Below are positions 54,029 through 63,215 of a stretch of 64,000 nt of DNA, piece by piece. The first letter of the stretch is position 1; each line of letters starts with the position of its first letter. Made by a program: the position numbers and the translations under genes. The DNA is from an uncultured Gammaproteobacteria bacterium (GTDB taxonomy: Bacteria; Pseudomonadota; Gammaproteobacteria; Magnimaribacterales; Magnimaribacteraceae): assembly GCA_913031395.1 (NCBI GenBank), contig CAJWDT010000003.1, positions 1 to 64,000 of the forward strand. Reading direction: 5' to 3'. Under the pieces are notes generated by a model. That model saw only the letters and a program-made list of their open reading frames with translations, was not told the origin of the DNA and did no database searches.

Positions 54029-55480
54029 TTATTGCTTAGTCAAAATTTCACTTACTATATCTTTATCGTTAAATGTATAACTTGTATTTGCTATTTCCTG
54101 ATAGGATTCATGACCCTTTCCAGCAATCAATAAAACCTTTTCTTTTTGATCTCCTTCGAAATACTTAATTGCTTTTTTTATTGCTATCTTTCTATCTAAT
54201 TCTACTACTACGTTTTTTGGTTGTTTTATACCTGAAAGGATATCGTCAATGATGTCTTTTTCATTCTCGTTTCTTGGATTGTCATTGGTAAGTATCAAAT
54301 GGTCAGAATATCTTTCTGCGACCTCCCCCATTAAAGATCTTTTTTGTTTATCGCGATCACCCCCGCACCCGAATACACAGCAAATATCTCCTTTATGACT
54401 CCTTTTAATTTCCTTCAATGCGTATTCAAGAGCCTCAGGAGTGTGGGCGTAATCAATATAAATAAAATTATCATGATTGAATATTCTTTCTAGTCTACCC
54501 GTTGGTAATTTAATGTCCTTCGAAATAGAAGATATGTCTTTAGAGTTTTTTCCTTCTAGAATTAGAACTGCTATGGAACAAATTATATTTGATGCAAGGT
54601 ATCTTGAAATTGTTTTAAGCTCAAAATTGAATTCTTGATCAAGAGCTTTTAAATTTACCTTTAAACCTTCATTAGCACTTTCAAATGTTGCTTTAAAATC
54701 AGCGTTTTTTGTTATAGAAACACTATAAGTATTTTGATTTATGTTCTTTATCTCCTTATAAAGATTTTCTCCAAATTCACTGTCAATACAAATAATATTA
54801 CTTTTAGGAAGTGAATGAGAGAAAAGCTTTTTTTTAGAGGCTTGGTAATTTTCTAGACTTCCATGGTAATCCAAATGATCTTGAGAAAAACTCGTAAAAA
54901 TTGCGTAATCTATTTCTAGACCAACAAGCCTGTCTTGCTCTAAGCCATGGGAAGAAGCCTCCATTGCAAATAATTTGACATCATTGCTAATTGCTTCATG
55001 CATTAGGCTGTTGATTTTTATCGGGTCAGGAGTTGTCAAAAGCGATTCTTCTAAGTCATTACCATTATTAACGTTTATAGTGCTTATATAACCACTTTTA
55101 ATCCCCAAGAGATTACTCATATTAGAAAGGGTTTCGACTGCAGTAGTTTTTCCATTTGTGCCGGTAACGCATATAGTTTTTAAATAAGAACTTGGTAGCC
55201 CATAAAACCTTGAAGCAAACAAACCTAAATTTTTCCTTAGATCTCCATAATATATGATGTTTTCATTATTATTTTTTAATTCATTATCAGAAATAACTAA
55301 AACTGCTCCTTTTTCTATTGCAGCATCGATATAGTCGCTGCCATCAGAGTTGTGACCTTTTAGTGCAAAAAACAAACCTCCAATTTCAAGACTCCTGCTG
55401 TCTATGTGTAAACTTGAAATTTCTATATCTTTAAAATTTTTTAAATTTTTTAATTCGTGTAAAAAATCAGAGGACTTCAT
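54029..55480 (-). CDS. murE: UDP-MurNAc-L-Ala-D-Glu--meso-DAP ligase
   Basis: DSRSLEIGGLFFALKG, VTGTNGKTTAVETL, DYAHTPEALEYAL, LTNDNPRNENE (DNPR motif). Confidence 0.97.
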   Translation of the reverse strand: MKSSDFLHELKNLKNFKDIEISSLHIDSRSLEIGGLFFALKGHNSDGSDYIDAAIEKGAVLVISDNELKNNNENIIYYGDLRKNLGLFASRFYGLPSSYLKTICVTGTNGKTTAVETLSNMSNLLGIKSGYISTINVNNGNDLEESLLTTPDPIKINSLMHEAISNDVKLFAMEASSHGLEQDRLVGLEIDYAIFTSFSQDHLDYHGSLENYQASKKKLFSHSLPKSNIICIDSEFGENLYKEIKNINQNTYSVSITKNADFKATFESANEGLKVNLKALDQEFNFELKTISRYLASNIICSIAVLILEGKNSKDISSISKDIKLPTGRLERIFNHDNFIYIDYAHTPEALEYALKEIKRSHKGDICCVFGCGGDRDKQKRSLMGEVAERYSDHLILTNDNPRNENEKDIIDDILSGIKQPKNVVVELDRKIAIKKAIKYFEGDQKEKVLLIAGKGHESYQEIANTSYTFNDKDIVSEILTKQ

Positions 55481-57130
55481 TTAAATCTCTAGGTCTTTTG
55501 ATAAGAAAATTTGTTGCATAATATTAGCAAATAAAGGTGCTGAAACTTTACCTCCTGAATAATCCTCACCGGAAAGCCCGTGTAAAACTACTACAGCCAA
55601 AAACTCAGGATTTTTATGTGGGACGAAACCTGCAAATGTTCCTGTATAAGTTGTTTCTGTTTCCATAGTCTCTTTAGCTGTACCTGTTTTACCGGCCACT
55701 ATCCTATCAACCAGCCTGGCCTTTGAGGCAGTTCCGCCTTTAGCATTGACAGTTTGAACCAGCATTTCTACTATTTTTTGATTTGTCTTTTCACCTATAA
55801 CTCTTTCATAAAAGGGTTCATCAAAGGTATTTTCTTTAAATAAATTTAACTCTATAAAATTCCCTTGATTAGCAAAGACAGAATAGGCTTGAGCAATTTG
55901 AAGTGCTGACAATGTCATTCCGTAACCATAGCAGGAACTAACCTTGTCTCTGGCTGTAAACTGGGAAGAATTTGGCATGAAACCCTCTCTGGCAGGAAGC
56001 ATAATAGAGGTTGGATACCTCCCAATTCCAAATTTTTTATAGTAATTCACAAGATGATCAATATCTTGATCTTTGCATAGTTTAATCATGCCTACATTAC
56101 TTGAATAAGAAATGATCTCTGAGAGATTAAGACGGCCATAATCCCTAAAATCACTGGTCTTATATCCTTCAAATTCTATCCAACCGGGAGATGTATTTAT
56201 TGAAAGCTCTTCATTTATTTTTCCTGATTCTAATATTGCAGACATAGCTAGTGGTTTTAGGACTGAGCCTGGTTCAAAAACATCTATCGCTGCTCTATTT
56301 CGAAGTTTTGACATGTCTTTCAGATATTTCCTATTTAGAGGATCGAAAGAAGGGTAATTTACTAGAGCAAGAATATCTCCAGATTTTGGTTCAATAACAA
56401 CAACAGATCCAGCTTCAGCATTATATTTTTTTATAGATTTGTTGAGTTCATGATATGCAATTGATTGAATATTGATATCTACAGTTAGTTTTATATCTTT
56501 TCCAGAGATAGCCTCAACTCTTTTTCCTTCAATTTTATTATTTCCGGCACCTTTAATACCCTGAAAACTTCCCTCTTCTCCCATTAGCTCATTGTGAAAA
56601 ACAAGTTCTGTCCCTTGAATACCTTTCCTGTCTATATCTGTAAGACCTACAATATGAGAAGTGATATTTCTTTCAGGATAACTTCGTCTTAAATTTTCTC
56701 TAAAATAAATACCCGAAACTCGCAGATTCTTTATATCTTCTTTTTTTGAATCATTTATATTGCGACTTATCTCTTTATAGCCTTTAGATTTACCTTCTAA
56801 AGTCCTTGCTAGTAGCTCAAAATCTTGATTTAAAATAGTCGAAATAGAATCTATATTTTTTTTATCAAACGTGAATTTAGAAAAGTCCACACCAACACTA
56901 TATCCTCTTACATCTAATGCAAGGACCTCATTATTTCTATCTAATATCTTTCCTCTTGGAGCTAAAAGCGAGTAATGGGAATCTAGCCTTGAAAAAACTT
57001 GATCATTTAAGAAAACATCTTGATATATCTGAAGATAAATTAAACGACCTATAAGAGCGCAAAACCCTATAAGAATTATTAATTGGATAAAGACTATTCT
57101 TCCAGAGGAATATAGAATTCTGGTAGACAT
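55481..57130 (-). CDS. ftsI: Peptidoglycan transpeptidase FtsI/PBP3
   Basis: TM anchor, RGKILDRNNEVLA, FEPGSVLKPLAM (SxxK), SSN, KTGT. Confidence 0.96.
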   Translation of the reverse strand: MSTRILYSSGRIVFIQLIILIGFCALIGRLIYLQIYQDVFLNDQVFSRLDSHYSLLAPRGKILDRNNEVLALDVRGYSVGVDFSKFTFDKKNIDSISTILNQDFELLARTLEGKSKGYKEISRNINDSKKEDIKNLRVSGIYFRENLRRSYPERNITSHIVGLTDIDRKGIQGTELVFHNELMGEEGSFQGIKGAGNNKIEGKRVEAISGKDIKLTVDINIQSIAYHELNKSIKKYNAEAGSVVVIEPKSGDILALVNYPSFDPLNRKYLKDMSKLRNRAAIDVFEPGSVLKPLAMSAILESGKINEELSINTSPGWIEFEGYKTSDFRDYGRLNLSEIISYSSNVGMIKLCKDQDIDHLVNYYKKFGIGRYPTSIMLPAREGFMPNSSQFTARDKVSSCYGYGMTLSALQIAQAYSVFANQGNFIELNLFKENTFDEPFYERVIGEKTNQKIVEMLVQTVNAKGGTASKARLVDRIVAGKTGTAKETMETETTYTGTFAGFVPHKNPEFLAVVVLHGLSGEDYSGGKVSAPLFANIMQQIFLSKDLEI

Positions 57131-57140
57131 TATCCCCGAA

Positions 57141-58295
57141 TTAATCTAACTGGGTTCTTACAAAAGATGGTATGTCTAGATATTCATCATTGCTATCTTC
57201 TTTCTTTGATGCCCTTTCTACTAAAGGTGGATTCTCAAGGAGCTGTTTAGCTGCATCGCTCAAAGGAAGAGGCTTTCTTTCATTAATAGAGTTTAGACTT
57301 TGAGGCTTACTAGATGCGGTTTGAACTGAAGAATTTAATCCAGTTGCAATAACTGTTACGGTTAAGTCATTCGAAGAAGATTCATCTAAAACTGTTCCAG
57401 TAACAATGATTGCCTCGGGAGATGCAAATTCATTAATGCAATCTCCAACTGCCTTTATCTCTCCTAAAGAAAGTTCTGGACCTGCGGTGATATTCACTAA
57501 TACGCCTTTAGCATCTTTAAGGCTTATATCCTCAAGTAACTTACTTGCCACAGCTTGTTCGGCAGCTATTCTAGCTCTGTCAGGTCCACTTGAAGTTCCT
57601 GTGCCCATCATTGCAGTTCCTTTTTCAGACATAACAGTCTTTACGTCAGCAAAATCTACATTTATCAAACCAGGTCTAATGATAATGTCAGAGATGCCTC
57701 TAACTGCTCCACCAAGAACATCATTTGCCTGCTTAAATGCTTCAAGCATACTACAATCCTCTCCGAGCACTTCTAATAATTTTTGATTTGGAATTGTGAT
57801 CAATGAATCTACCTCTTCTACAAGCTCTTTAATGCCTTCTTGAGCAATTTTCATTCTTTTTGTGCCTTCTAATTCAAAAGGTTTAGTCACAACTGCTACT
57901 GTAAGAATTCCCAGCTCTTTTGCTACCTGAGCTACTATAGGGGCAGCTCCAGTACCTGTTCCTCCTCCCATCCCAGCCGTAATAAATACCATATCAGTGC
58001 CTTTAAGCATTTCCCTTAGCTTATCTCTATCTTCCAGAGCTGCTTCTCTTCCTATCGCAGGGTTTGCTCCGGCTCCGAGACCATCTGTTATTTCCATTCC
58101 AAGAATAAGTTTAGTGCTGGCATCGTTCTTATCCAAGGCCTGCTTATCGGTATTGATAGAAATGAATTCGGCTCCTTCTATTCCGCACTCCACCATATGC
58201 TGAACTGCATTTCCACCGCCTCCACCTACACCAATGACTCTTATAGAAGCATTTCCTTTAACTTCTTCGATAATTTCCCATTCGCTCATAATCAA
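57141..58295 (-). CDS. ftsZ: Cell division protein FtsZ
   Basis: GVGGGGGNAVQHMVE, GGGTGTGAAPIVAQVAKELG, C-terminal DIPSFVRTQ tail. Confidence 0.98.
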   Translation of the reverse strand: MIMSEWEIIEEVKGNASIRVIGVGGGGGNAVQHMVECGIEGAEFISINTDKQALDKNDASTKLILGMEITDGLGAGANPAIGREAALEDRDKLREMLKGTDMVFITAGMGGGTGTGAAPIVAQVAKELGILTVAVVTKPFELEGTKRMKIAQEGIKELVEEVDSLITIPNQKLLEVLGEDCSMLEAFKQANDVLGGAVRGISDIIIRPGLINVDFADVKTVMSEKGTAMMGTGTSSGPDRARIAAEQAVASKLLEDISLKDAKGVLVNITAGPELSLGEIKAVGDCINEFASPEAIIVTGTVLDESSSNDLTVTVIATGLNSSVQTASSKPQSLNSINERKPLPLSDAAKQLLENPPLVERASKKEDSNDEYLDIPSFVRTQLD

Positions 58296-58314
58296 CCTCT
58301 CTTTTAATTAACTG

Positions 58315-59541
58315 TTAAAGATTTCCACCAAACCATCTAGAAATTCTATTTAAAATATTTTTATCTCTATGGATATAATTCATATGATCTTCTTGCATTT
58401 GTTTTTTACCGTAAAGAAGAAGTCCCACTGAAGTTGCATAGATTGGGTTATTTATAATTTCAGAAAACCCCTCAACCGAATGTGGAGATCCCATCCTTAC
58501 CGGTGAATGGAAAATCTCTTCTGCTAAATCAGTTGCTCCTTCTATTTTAGAAGCCCCGCCAGTCAAAACAATTCCTGCAGGAATTAATTCATCAAAACCA
58601 CTTAAACTTAGTTTTTGCTGAGCCATGCTAAAAATCTCTACATATCTTCTCTCTAAAACATCAGCAAGTGCCTGGCGAGATAGTTCTCTTTCAGGTCTAC
58701 CGCCCATACCTGGCACCATCATAATTTCTTCAGGTCTAGTCATTGAGCTTACAGCGCATCCGTATCTTTGCTTGATGGTTTCTGCTTGCGTAGGTGGCGT
58801 CCGTAAAGCTTGGGCAATATCATTTGTCACGTGATCTCCAGCGATAGGAATTACATCAGTAAAGCAGATAGATCCGTCTACAAAAACTGCTATGTCTGTT
58901 GTTCCACCACCTATATCTATCAAACAAACTCCAAGGTTTCTTTCATCTTCAGTCAAAACAGAATAACTTGATGCAAGTTGCTCTAAAACAAATGCTTCAA
59001 CATCTAAACCTGAAGCACTTATACATTTATGTATATTTTGAGAAGAGTTCTCGCTACAAGTTACTAAATGAACTTTAGCTTCAAGCCTAGATCCGGCCAT
59101 CCCTAAGGGCTCTTTGATTCCATCTTGTTTATCAATAATGTAATCTCTAGGGAGAACATGTAGCAATCTCTGATCGGCGGGGATAGCCATTGCCTGGGCT
59201 GTTTCTATAACTCGATCAACATCGGTAAACTTTACCTCTCCATCTCGGATTGGAACAACACCCTCGGAATTCAAGCCTCTTATGTGACTTCCAGAAATCC
59301 CAACATAACAAGAGCCGATATGACAACCAGCCATACTCTCCGCTTCTTCTATAGATTTTTTTATAGCTGTTGTAGTTGATTCTATATCTACCACTACTCC
59401 ATTCTTAAGGCCTTTTGAAGCATGAGTACCAAGTCCTATTATTTCAATTTGAGACCCTCTTGCTTCTGCAACTATTGCAACTACTTTAGAAGTCCCTATA
59501 TCAACTCCAACTAACATTTCATTTCTACTTACATTACTCAT
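58315..59541 (-). CDS. ftsA: Cell division protein FtsA
   Basis: VGVDIGTSKVVAIVAE, CLIDIGGGTTDIAVF, GIVLTGGASKIEG, C-terminal NRISRWFGGNL amphipathic helix. Confidence 0.97.
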   Translation of the reverse strand: MSNVSRNEMLVGVDIGTSKVVAIVAEARGSQIEIIGLGTHASKGLKNGVVVDIESTTTAIKKSIEEAESMAGCHIGSCYVGISGSHIRGLNSEGVVPIRDGEVKFTDVDRVIETAQAMAIPADQRLLHVLPRDYIIDKQDGIKEPLGMAGSRLEAKVHLVTCSENSSQNIHKCISASGLDVEAFVLEQLASSYSVLTEDERNLGVCLIDIGGGTTDIAVFVDGSICFTDVIPIAGDHVTNDIAQALRTPPTQAETIKQRYGCAVSSMTRPEEIMMVPGMGGRPERELSRQALADVLERRYVEIFSMAQQKLSLSGFDELIPAGIVLTGGASKIEGATDLAEEIFHSPVRMGSPHSVEGFSEIINNPIYATSVGLLLYGKKQMQEDHMNYIHRDKNILNRISRWFGGNL

Positions 59542-60200
59542 ATTCTCTTCTCCATTTTTTTTCTGCTCACCGCAATTGCATTTTTGTACCTGAGGTCAAT
59601 ATATCTGTTATGATCGATTTTTCCTGAGTTCAGCTCAAACAATATAAGTTGCTCGAGACGTTCGAGCTGAACCCGGAAATCCCCTTTAGTAAAACTATAC
59701 TTTGTGTCTTTATTATCATGTGCTTCTATAAAGCTAGAACCCATATGTTTGAAGCTTGTTAAATGATCTCCTTTTAAATTCAAAATGTTTTGCAAAAGTC
59801 TCGCATAACTCAATAACTCTCCTACTTCACTGTCAGAACCATAAATTGAAATTAGTTTGAGTTCTTTACTTTCATCTATTGGGGTAATAATTCTTCCATC
59901 TTGAGTAAGAAATCTACCCCCATTTAATGAAGCTACTGGTTGATGTTCTTGAATCTCAACAACTATCTTGTTGTCAAAATTTTGAGTTGCCTTTATCGTC
60001 GATATCCATGATCTTAAAAATATTTCATTCTTAATATTTACATCTTTATTATTAATATGGTCAGAAATTCTTGGCTCTAAAAGATCTATATTTGAAATAA
60101 TTTCTTTAGTAGTTTTCAAAACAAAAGCCTGTTCTTTCGATATATTGTCTTGAGAGCATGCTGAGATAGCTATTACAAGGAGAACTAAATAAAGTCTCAT
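59538..60200 (-). CDS. ftsQ: Divergent FtsQ-like division protein with lipobox-type N-terminus
   Basis: NKIVVEIQEHQPVASLNGGRFLTQDGRIITP and C-terminal YIDLRYKNAIAVS are FtsQ-like; overlaps ftsA by 4 nt; N-term MRLYLVLLVIAISAC-S. Confidence 0.85.
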   Translation of the reverse strand: MRLYLVLLVIAISACSQDNISKEQAFVLKTTKEIISNIDLLEPRISDHINNKDVNIKNEIFLRSWISTIKATQNFDNKIVVEIQEHQPVASLNGGRFLTQDGRIITPIDESKELKLISIYGSDSEVGELLSYARLLQNILNLKGDHLTSFKHMGSSFIEAHDNKDTKYSFTKGDFRVQLERLEQLILFELNSGKIDHNRYIDLRYKNAIAVSRKKMEKRI

Positions 60201-60484
60201 TTGTTTTTCTCCACCATTATGTAGATACTATTTTTTGAATTAGGAACAATCATGCCTAGGCTTTCAGAAGCAAATTCTCTGAGAGATATATGATTTTTAT
60301 AATACTTAACTTCTTCTAGAAGAATGTTAGATTGGAAAGATAAATTTTCTCTTTCCAATTGTAATCTCTCTAATTCTGCAAAAGATTTTCTATATTCATA
60401 AGTTTGAAGTATCGATGAATAGCAACTAATAAATGATAAAACTATCAGTAATGATAAAAAGTAAGATTGGTTTATATTTATCAT
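60197..60484 (-). CDS. ftsL: Cell division protein FtsL
   Basis: 95 aa TM + coiled coil + FASESLGMIVPNSKN; directly after rsmH. Confidence 0.88.
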   Translation of the reverse strand: MININQSYFLSLLIVLSFISCYSSILQTYEYRKSFAELERLQLERENLSFQSNILLEEVKYYKNHISLREFASESLGMIVPNSKNSIYIMVEKNK

Positions 60485-61362
60485 ACCTTTTCTGCCACCC
60501 TTAGAATTGCGCTTCTGCTTCTTGGATTTGTTGATATTTCATTCATAGTAGGTTTAAGAAATTTCTCTTTGAAATACTTAAACTCCACCTTTGAATTCAG
60601 TCTATCTTTACCCTGAAAAAATCTTTTAACAATTCGATCTTCCATTGAATGGAAACTTATAACTGCCAATCGACCTCCACAACACAGGACATAACTTGCA
60701 GCCTCTAAGACTTTTTGGAGTTCTTCTATTTCATCATTTATGTGCATCCTTATAGCTCTAAATGAATTAGTGGCCGGATGTTTTTTTGATCTTTTAAAAA
60801 CACATGAAATAATAAGATCTGATAAATCCTTTGTAGATTTAATGGGGTTTTTTTCTCTTGTATCACATATCTTTCCAGCTATTTTTCTCGATGCTCTTTC
60901 TTGTCCCAAAATCCATAGGACATCTTCTATTTCTTTTTTTGTAGCAGAATTAATCCATTCAGCAGCTGTTAAACCTTTTGAAGTATCTATTCTCATATCT
61001 AATGGGCCATTAGACTGGAAACTAAACCCTCTATTTGGATCATCAAGTTGAGTAGAAGAAATGCCGAGATCAATAAGAATGCCATCTATCTCTTCATTGG
61101 CAAAAATATTATGTAAATTAGAAAATGAATCGTGGATTAACTCAAACCTGTCATCTTCTGTGAAATCAGAAGATAATTTTAGAGTTGCAGATTTATCTTT
61201 CTCAATTGAAACCAATTTTCCCTCTTCGCCAAGTTTTTTAAGTATCTCTAAAGAGTGTCCGCCTGCACCAAAAGTACAATCTATATATTTGCCATTTTGT
61301 TTGAAGACAAGATTCTCTAGTACTTCATCTACCATTACCGCTTCATGAGTGGCATTAATCAA
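60481..61362 (-). CDS. rsmH: 16S rRNA m4C1402 methyltransferase RsmH (probable TTG start)
   Basis: YIDCTFGAGGHSLEIL, ILIDLGISSTQLDDPNRGFSF, LAVISFHSMEDRIVKRFF; TTG at 61362 has GGAGG about 8 nt upstream, overlaps mraZ stop, and gives MINATHEAVMVDEVL. Confidence 0.94.
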   Translation of the reverse strand: MINATHEAVMVDEVLENLVFKQNGKYIDCTFGAGGHSLEILKKLGEEGKLVSIEKDKSATLKLSSDFTEDDRFELIHDSFSNLHNIFANEEIDGILIDLGISSTQLDDPNRGFSFQSNGPLDMRIDTSKGLTAAEWINSATKKEIEDVLWILGQERASRKIAGKICDTREKNPIKSTKDLSDLIISCVFKRSKKHPATNSFRAIRMHINDEIEELQKVLEAASYVLCCGGRLAVISFHSMEDRIVKRFFQGKDRLNSKVEFKYFKEKFLKPTMNEISTNPRSRSAILRVAEKV

Positions 61363-61838
61363 AATGGTATCTCCTCCAGAGTTGAGGGGAGATCTTCTAT
61401 TAAATCTTCTCCAGATACCTGAAGACCAGATTGTTTTTTTTCCCAATTATCAAGATTCCAAAGCTCAAATTTTGAGCCCATACCTACCAAGGCTATATGT
61501 TCTTTCAATGTCAATCCGGCAAAATCTCTTAAAATTTGAGGTATGAGGAGTGTCATCCTTTCTCCTACTTCAAATTCAGTAACTGAGGCATTGCCTAATA
61601 TCTTCCACTGGATGGATCTTACTTTCTGATTAAGACCACCGAGGGCTTCAAATTTTTGAGAAATTTCTTTCCATAATTTACCTGGATAAATAATTAATGC
61701 GGGATATTGAGGGTCCTTAGTGATAATCATTTCACCTTCACAGCTTTTACGAAGCAGCTCTCTATAACGAGCAGGTATAACGATTCTTCCCTTAGTATCA
61801 AGGGTAAGTGTGCTGGATCCATAAATACCTAAACTCAT
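61359..61838 (-). CDS. mraZ: Transcriptional regulator / division protein MraZ
   Basis: TLDTKGRIVIPARYRELL...; first gene of dcw cluster. Confidence 0.95.
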   Translation of the reverse strand: MSLGIYGSSTLTLDTKGRIVIPARYRELLRKSCEGEMIITKDPQYPALIIYPGKLWKEISQKFEALGGLNQKVRSIQWKILGNASVTEFEVGERMTLLIPQILRDFAGLTLKEHIALVGMGSKFELWNLDNWEKKQSGLQVSGEDLIEDLPSTLEEIPF

Positions 61839-61876
61839 TTTTTATATGCTGTATAGCAAGAAATATTACATTATCT

Positions 61877-61904
61877 TGCACTTTTGCACACTTTTACACA
61901 CTTT
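61877..61904 (-). promoter_or_regulatory. MraZ box: three AAAGTG repeats at 10-bp spacing
   Basis: Minus strand AAAGTGTGTA-AAAGTGTGCA-AAAGTGCAAG, about 40-65 nt upstream of mraZ ATG. Confidence 0.8.
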
Positions 61905-62002
61905 AATTGAAATTACTAGCTAAAATTTAAAGAAAAATACACCATATTTGTCACTGGTTATATCAAAAGCGTAAAAAGTAAAAAAGGAACGTAAATTTGA
62001 GA

Positions 62003-62336
62003 AGTGAGTCAGCCTATAAGCCGGGTTCTGTCGAGGATAATCATTCATCTAGATTTTGCGTCACCACAAAACTCAAGCAACCTACCCTGGTCCAGCCAGG
62101 ACTGACTAAAGGACCTCTATTTGGTCTTGCTCCAGACGGGGTTTACCATGCCATATACAGTTACCTGATATGCGGTGCGCTCTTACCACACCTTTTCACC
62201 CTTACCTTATATAAGGCGGTTTATTTTCTGCTGCACTTTCCGTAGATTTACATCTCCCAGGAGTTACCTGGCGTCTCGTCCAATGGAGCCCGGACTTTCC
62301 TCTCAATATTTGAGCGATTATCTAGCTGACTCAATG
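62003..62336 (-). ncRNA. rnpB: RNase P RNA (bacterial type A)
   Basis: Minus strand GAGTCAGC...GAGAGGAAAGTCCGGGCTCCATTGGACGAGACGCCAGGTAACTCCTGGGAG...GACAGAACCCGGCTTATAGGCTGACTC; P1 ends complementary; between rsmI and mraZ. Confidence 0.96.
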
Positions 62337-62360
62337 CAATTGTATATTCAAAAGACTTGT

Positions 62361-63209
62361 TTAAGAAGGTTCTCCTTTAATCTTAATTTGATAGATAGTA
62401 TTTCTTTTCTTTTTTAAGATTTCCGATCCTATTTCAAATGCTAATTTTTGATCTAATTTATTCATGAGAATATCTAAAATTCTTTTATCCTCATTAGATA
62501 TTTCTTTATCAAATGTTTCAGCAATTCCTTCAATAACTATTACAAATTCTCCTTTTGAACCAAATTCAGATTCGTTAATTAATCTTGAGACAGTCTTAAT
62601 ATCCCCACGGTACACTGTTTCATGAAGTTTAGTCATTTCTCTAGCAATCATTAATCTAGTATCACTAGAAAGCGTATTTTCGAATATATTTAAAAGTTTA
62701 TTAATACGTCTACCAGATTCGAAAATTATAGAAGTAGATGAAGAGGATTTTATTTTGTTTAAAAGTATTTTTTTATCTTTCTCTTTATTGGGAAAAAATC
62801 CATAAAAAGTAAAATTTTCTAGATTAAAACCAGATATAGTTGCTGCCGTTACTACAGAAGTTACACCTGGAATAGGGATAATTGAGATATTGGCTTCAAT
62901 AGCACTTTTAACAAAATGATGACCTGGATCAGAGATGAGCGGAGTTCCAGCATCACTAATTAGAGCTATGTCTTTGCCTAATTTAAGTTCATTTATTAAC
63001 GAGTTAGTTTTACTTTTTTCAGAAAATTTGTGATAAGAGGTGATCTTTGTATGGATGTTATATTTATTAAATAATACTTTAGAAACTCTCGTGTCTTCGG
63101 CTGCACAAAGATCAACTTTATTAAGCACTTCAATCGCCCGTAATGTAATATCATCTAGATTACCAATTGGGGTAGAGACAATATATAAAGATCCGTAATC
63201 CTTAGTCAT
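62361..63209 (-). CDS. rsmI: 16S rRNA (cytidine1402-2'-O)-methyltransferase RsmI
   Basis: LYIVSTPIGNLDDITLRAIEVL, AEDTRVSKVLF, LISDAGTPLISDPG. Confidence 0.96.
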   Translation of the reverse strand: MTKDYGSLYIVSTPIGNLDDITLRAIEVLNKVDLCAAEDTRVSKVLFNKYNIHTKITSYHKFSEKSKTNSLINELKLGKDIALISDAGTPLISDPGHHFVKSAIEANISIIPIPGVTSVVTAATISGFNLENFTFYGFFPNKEKDKKILLNKIKSSSSTSIIFESGRRINKLLNIFENTLSSDTRLMIAREMTKLHETVYRGDIKTVSRLINESEFGSKGEFVIVIEGIAETFDKEISNEDKRILDILMNKLDQKLAFEIGSEILKKKRNTIYQIKIKGEPS

Positions 63210-63215
63210 AAATAC

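Noticed and set aside
60197-60484. FtsL N-terminus (LSFISC) as a second lipobox
   Set aside because: Residue at -3 is Phe, a poor lipobox, and the FtsL TM plus coiled coil continues normally after it
61997-62417. Two plus-strand ORFs (82 and 80 aa)
   Set aside because: Antisense to RNase P RNA; such ORFs are commonly mis-annotated across rnpB
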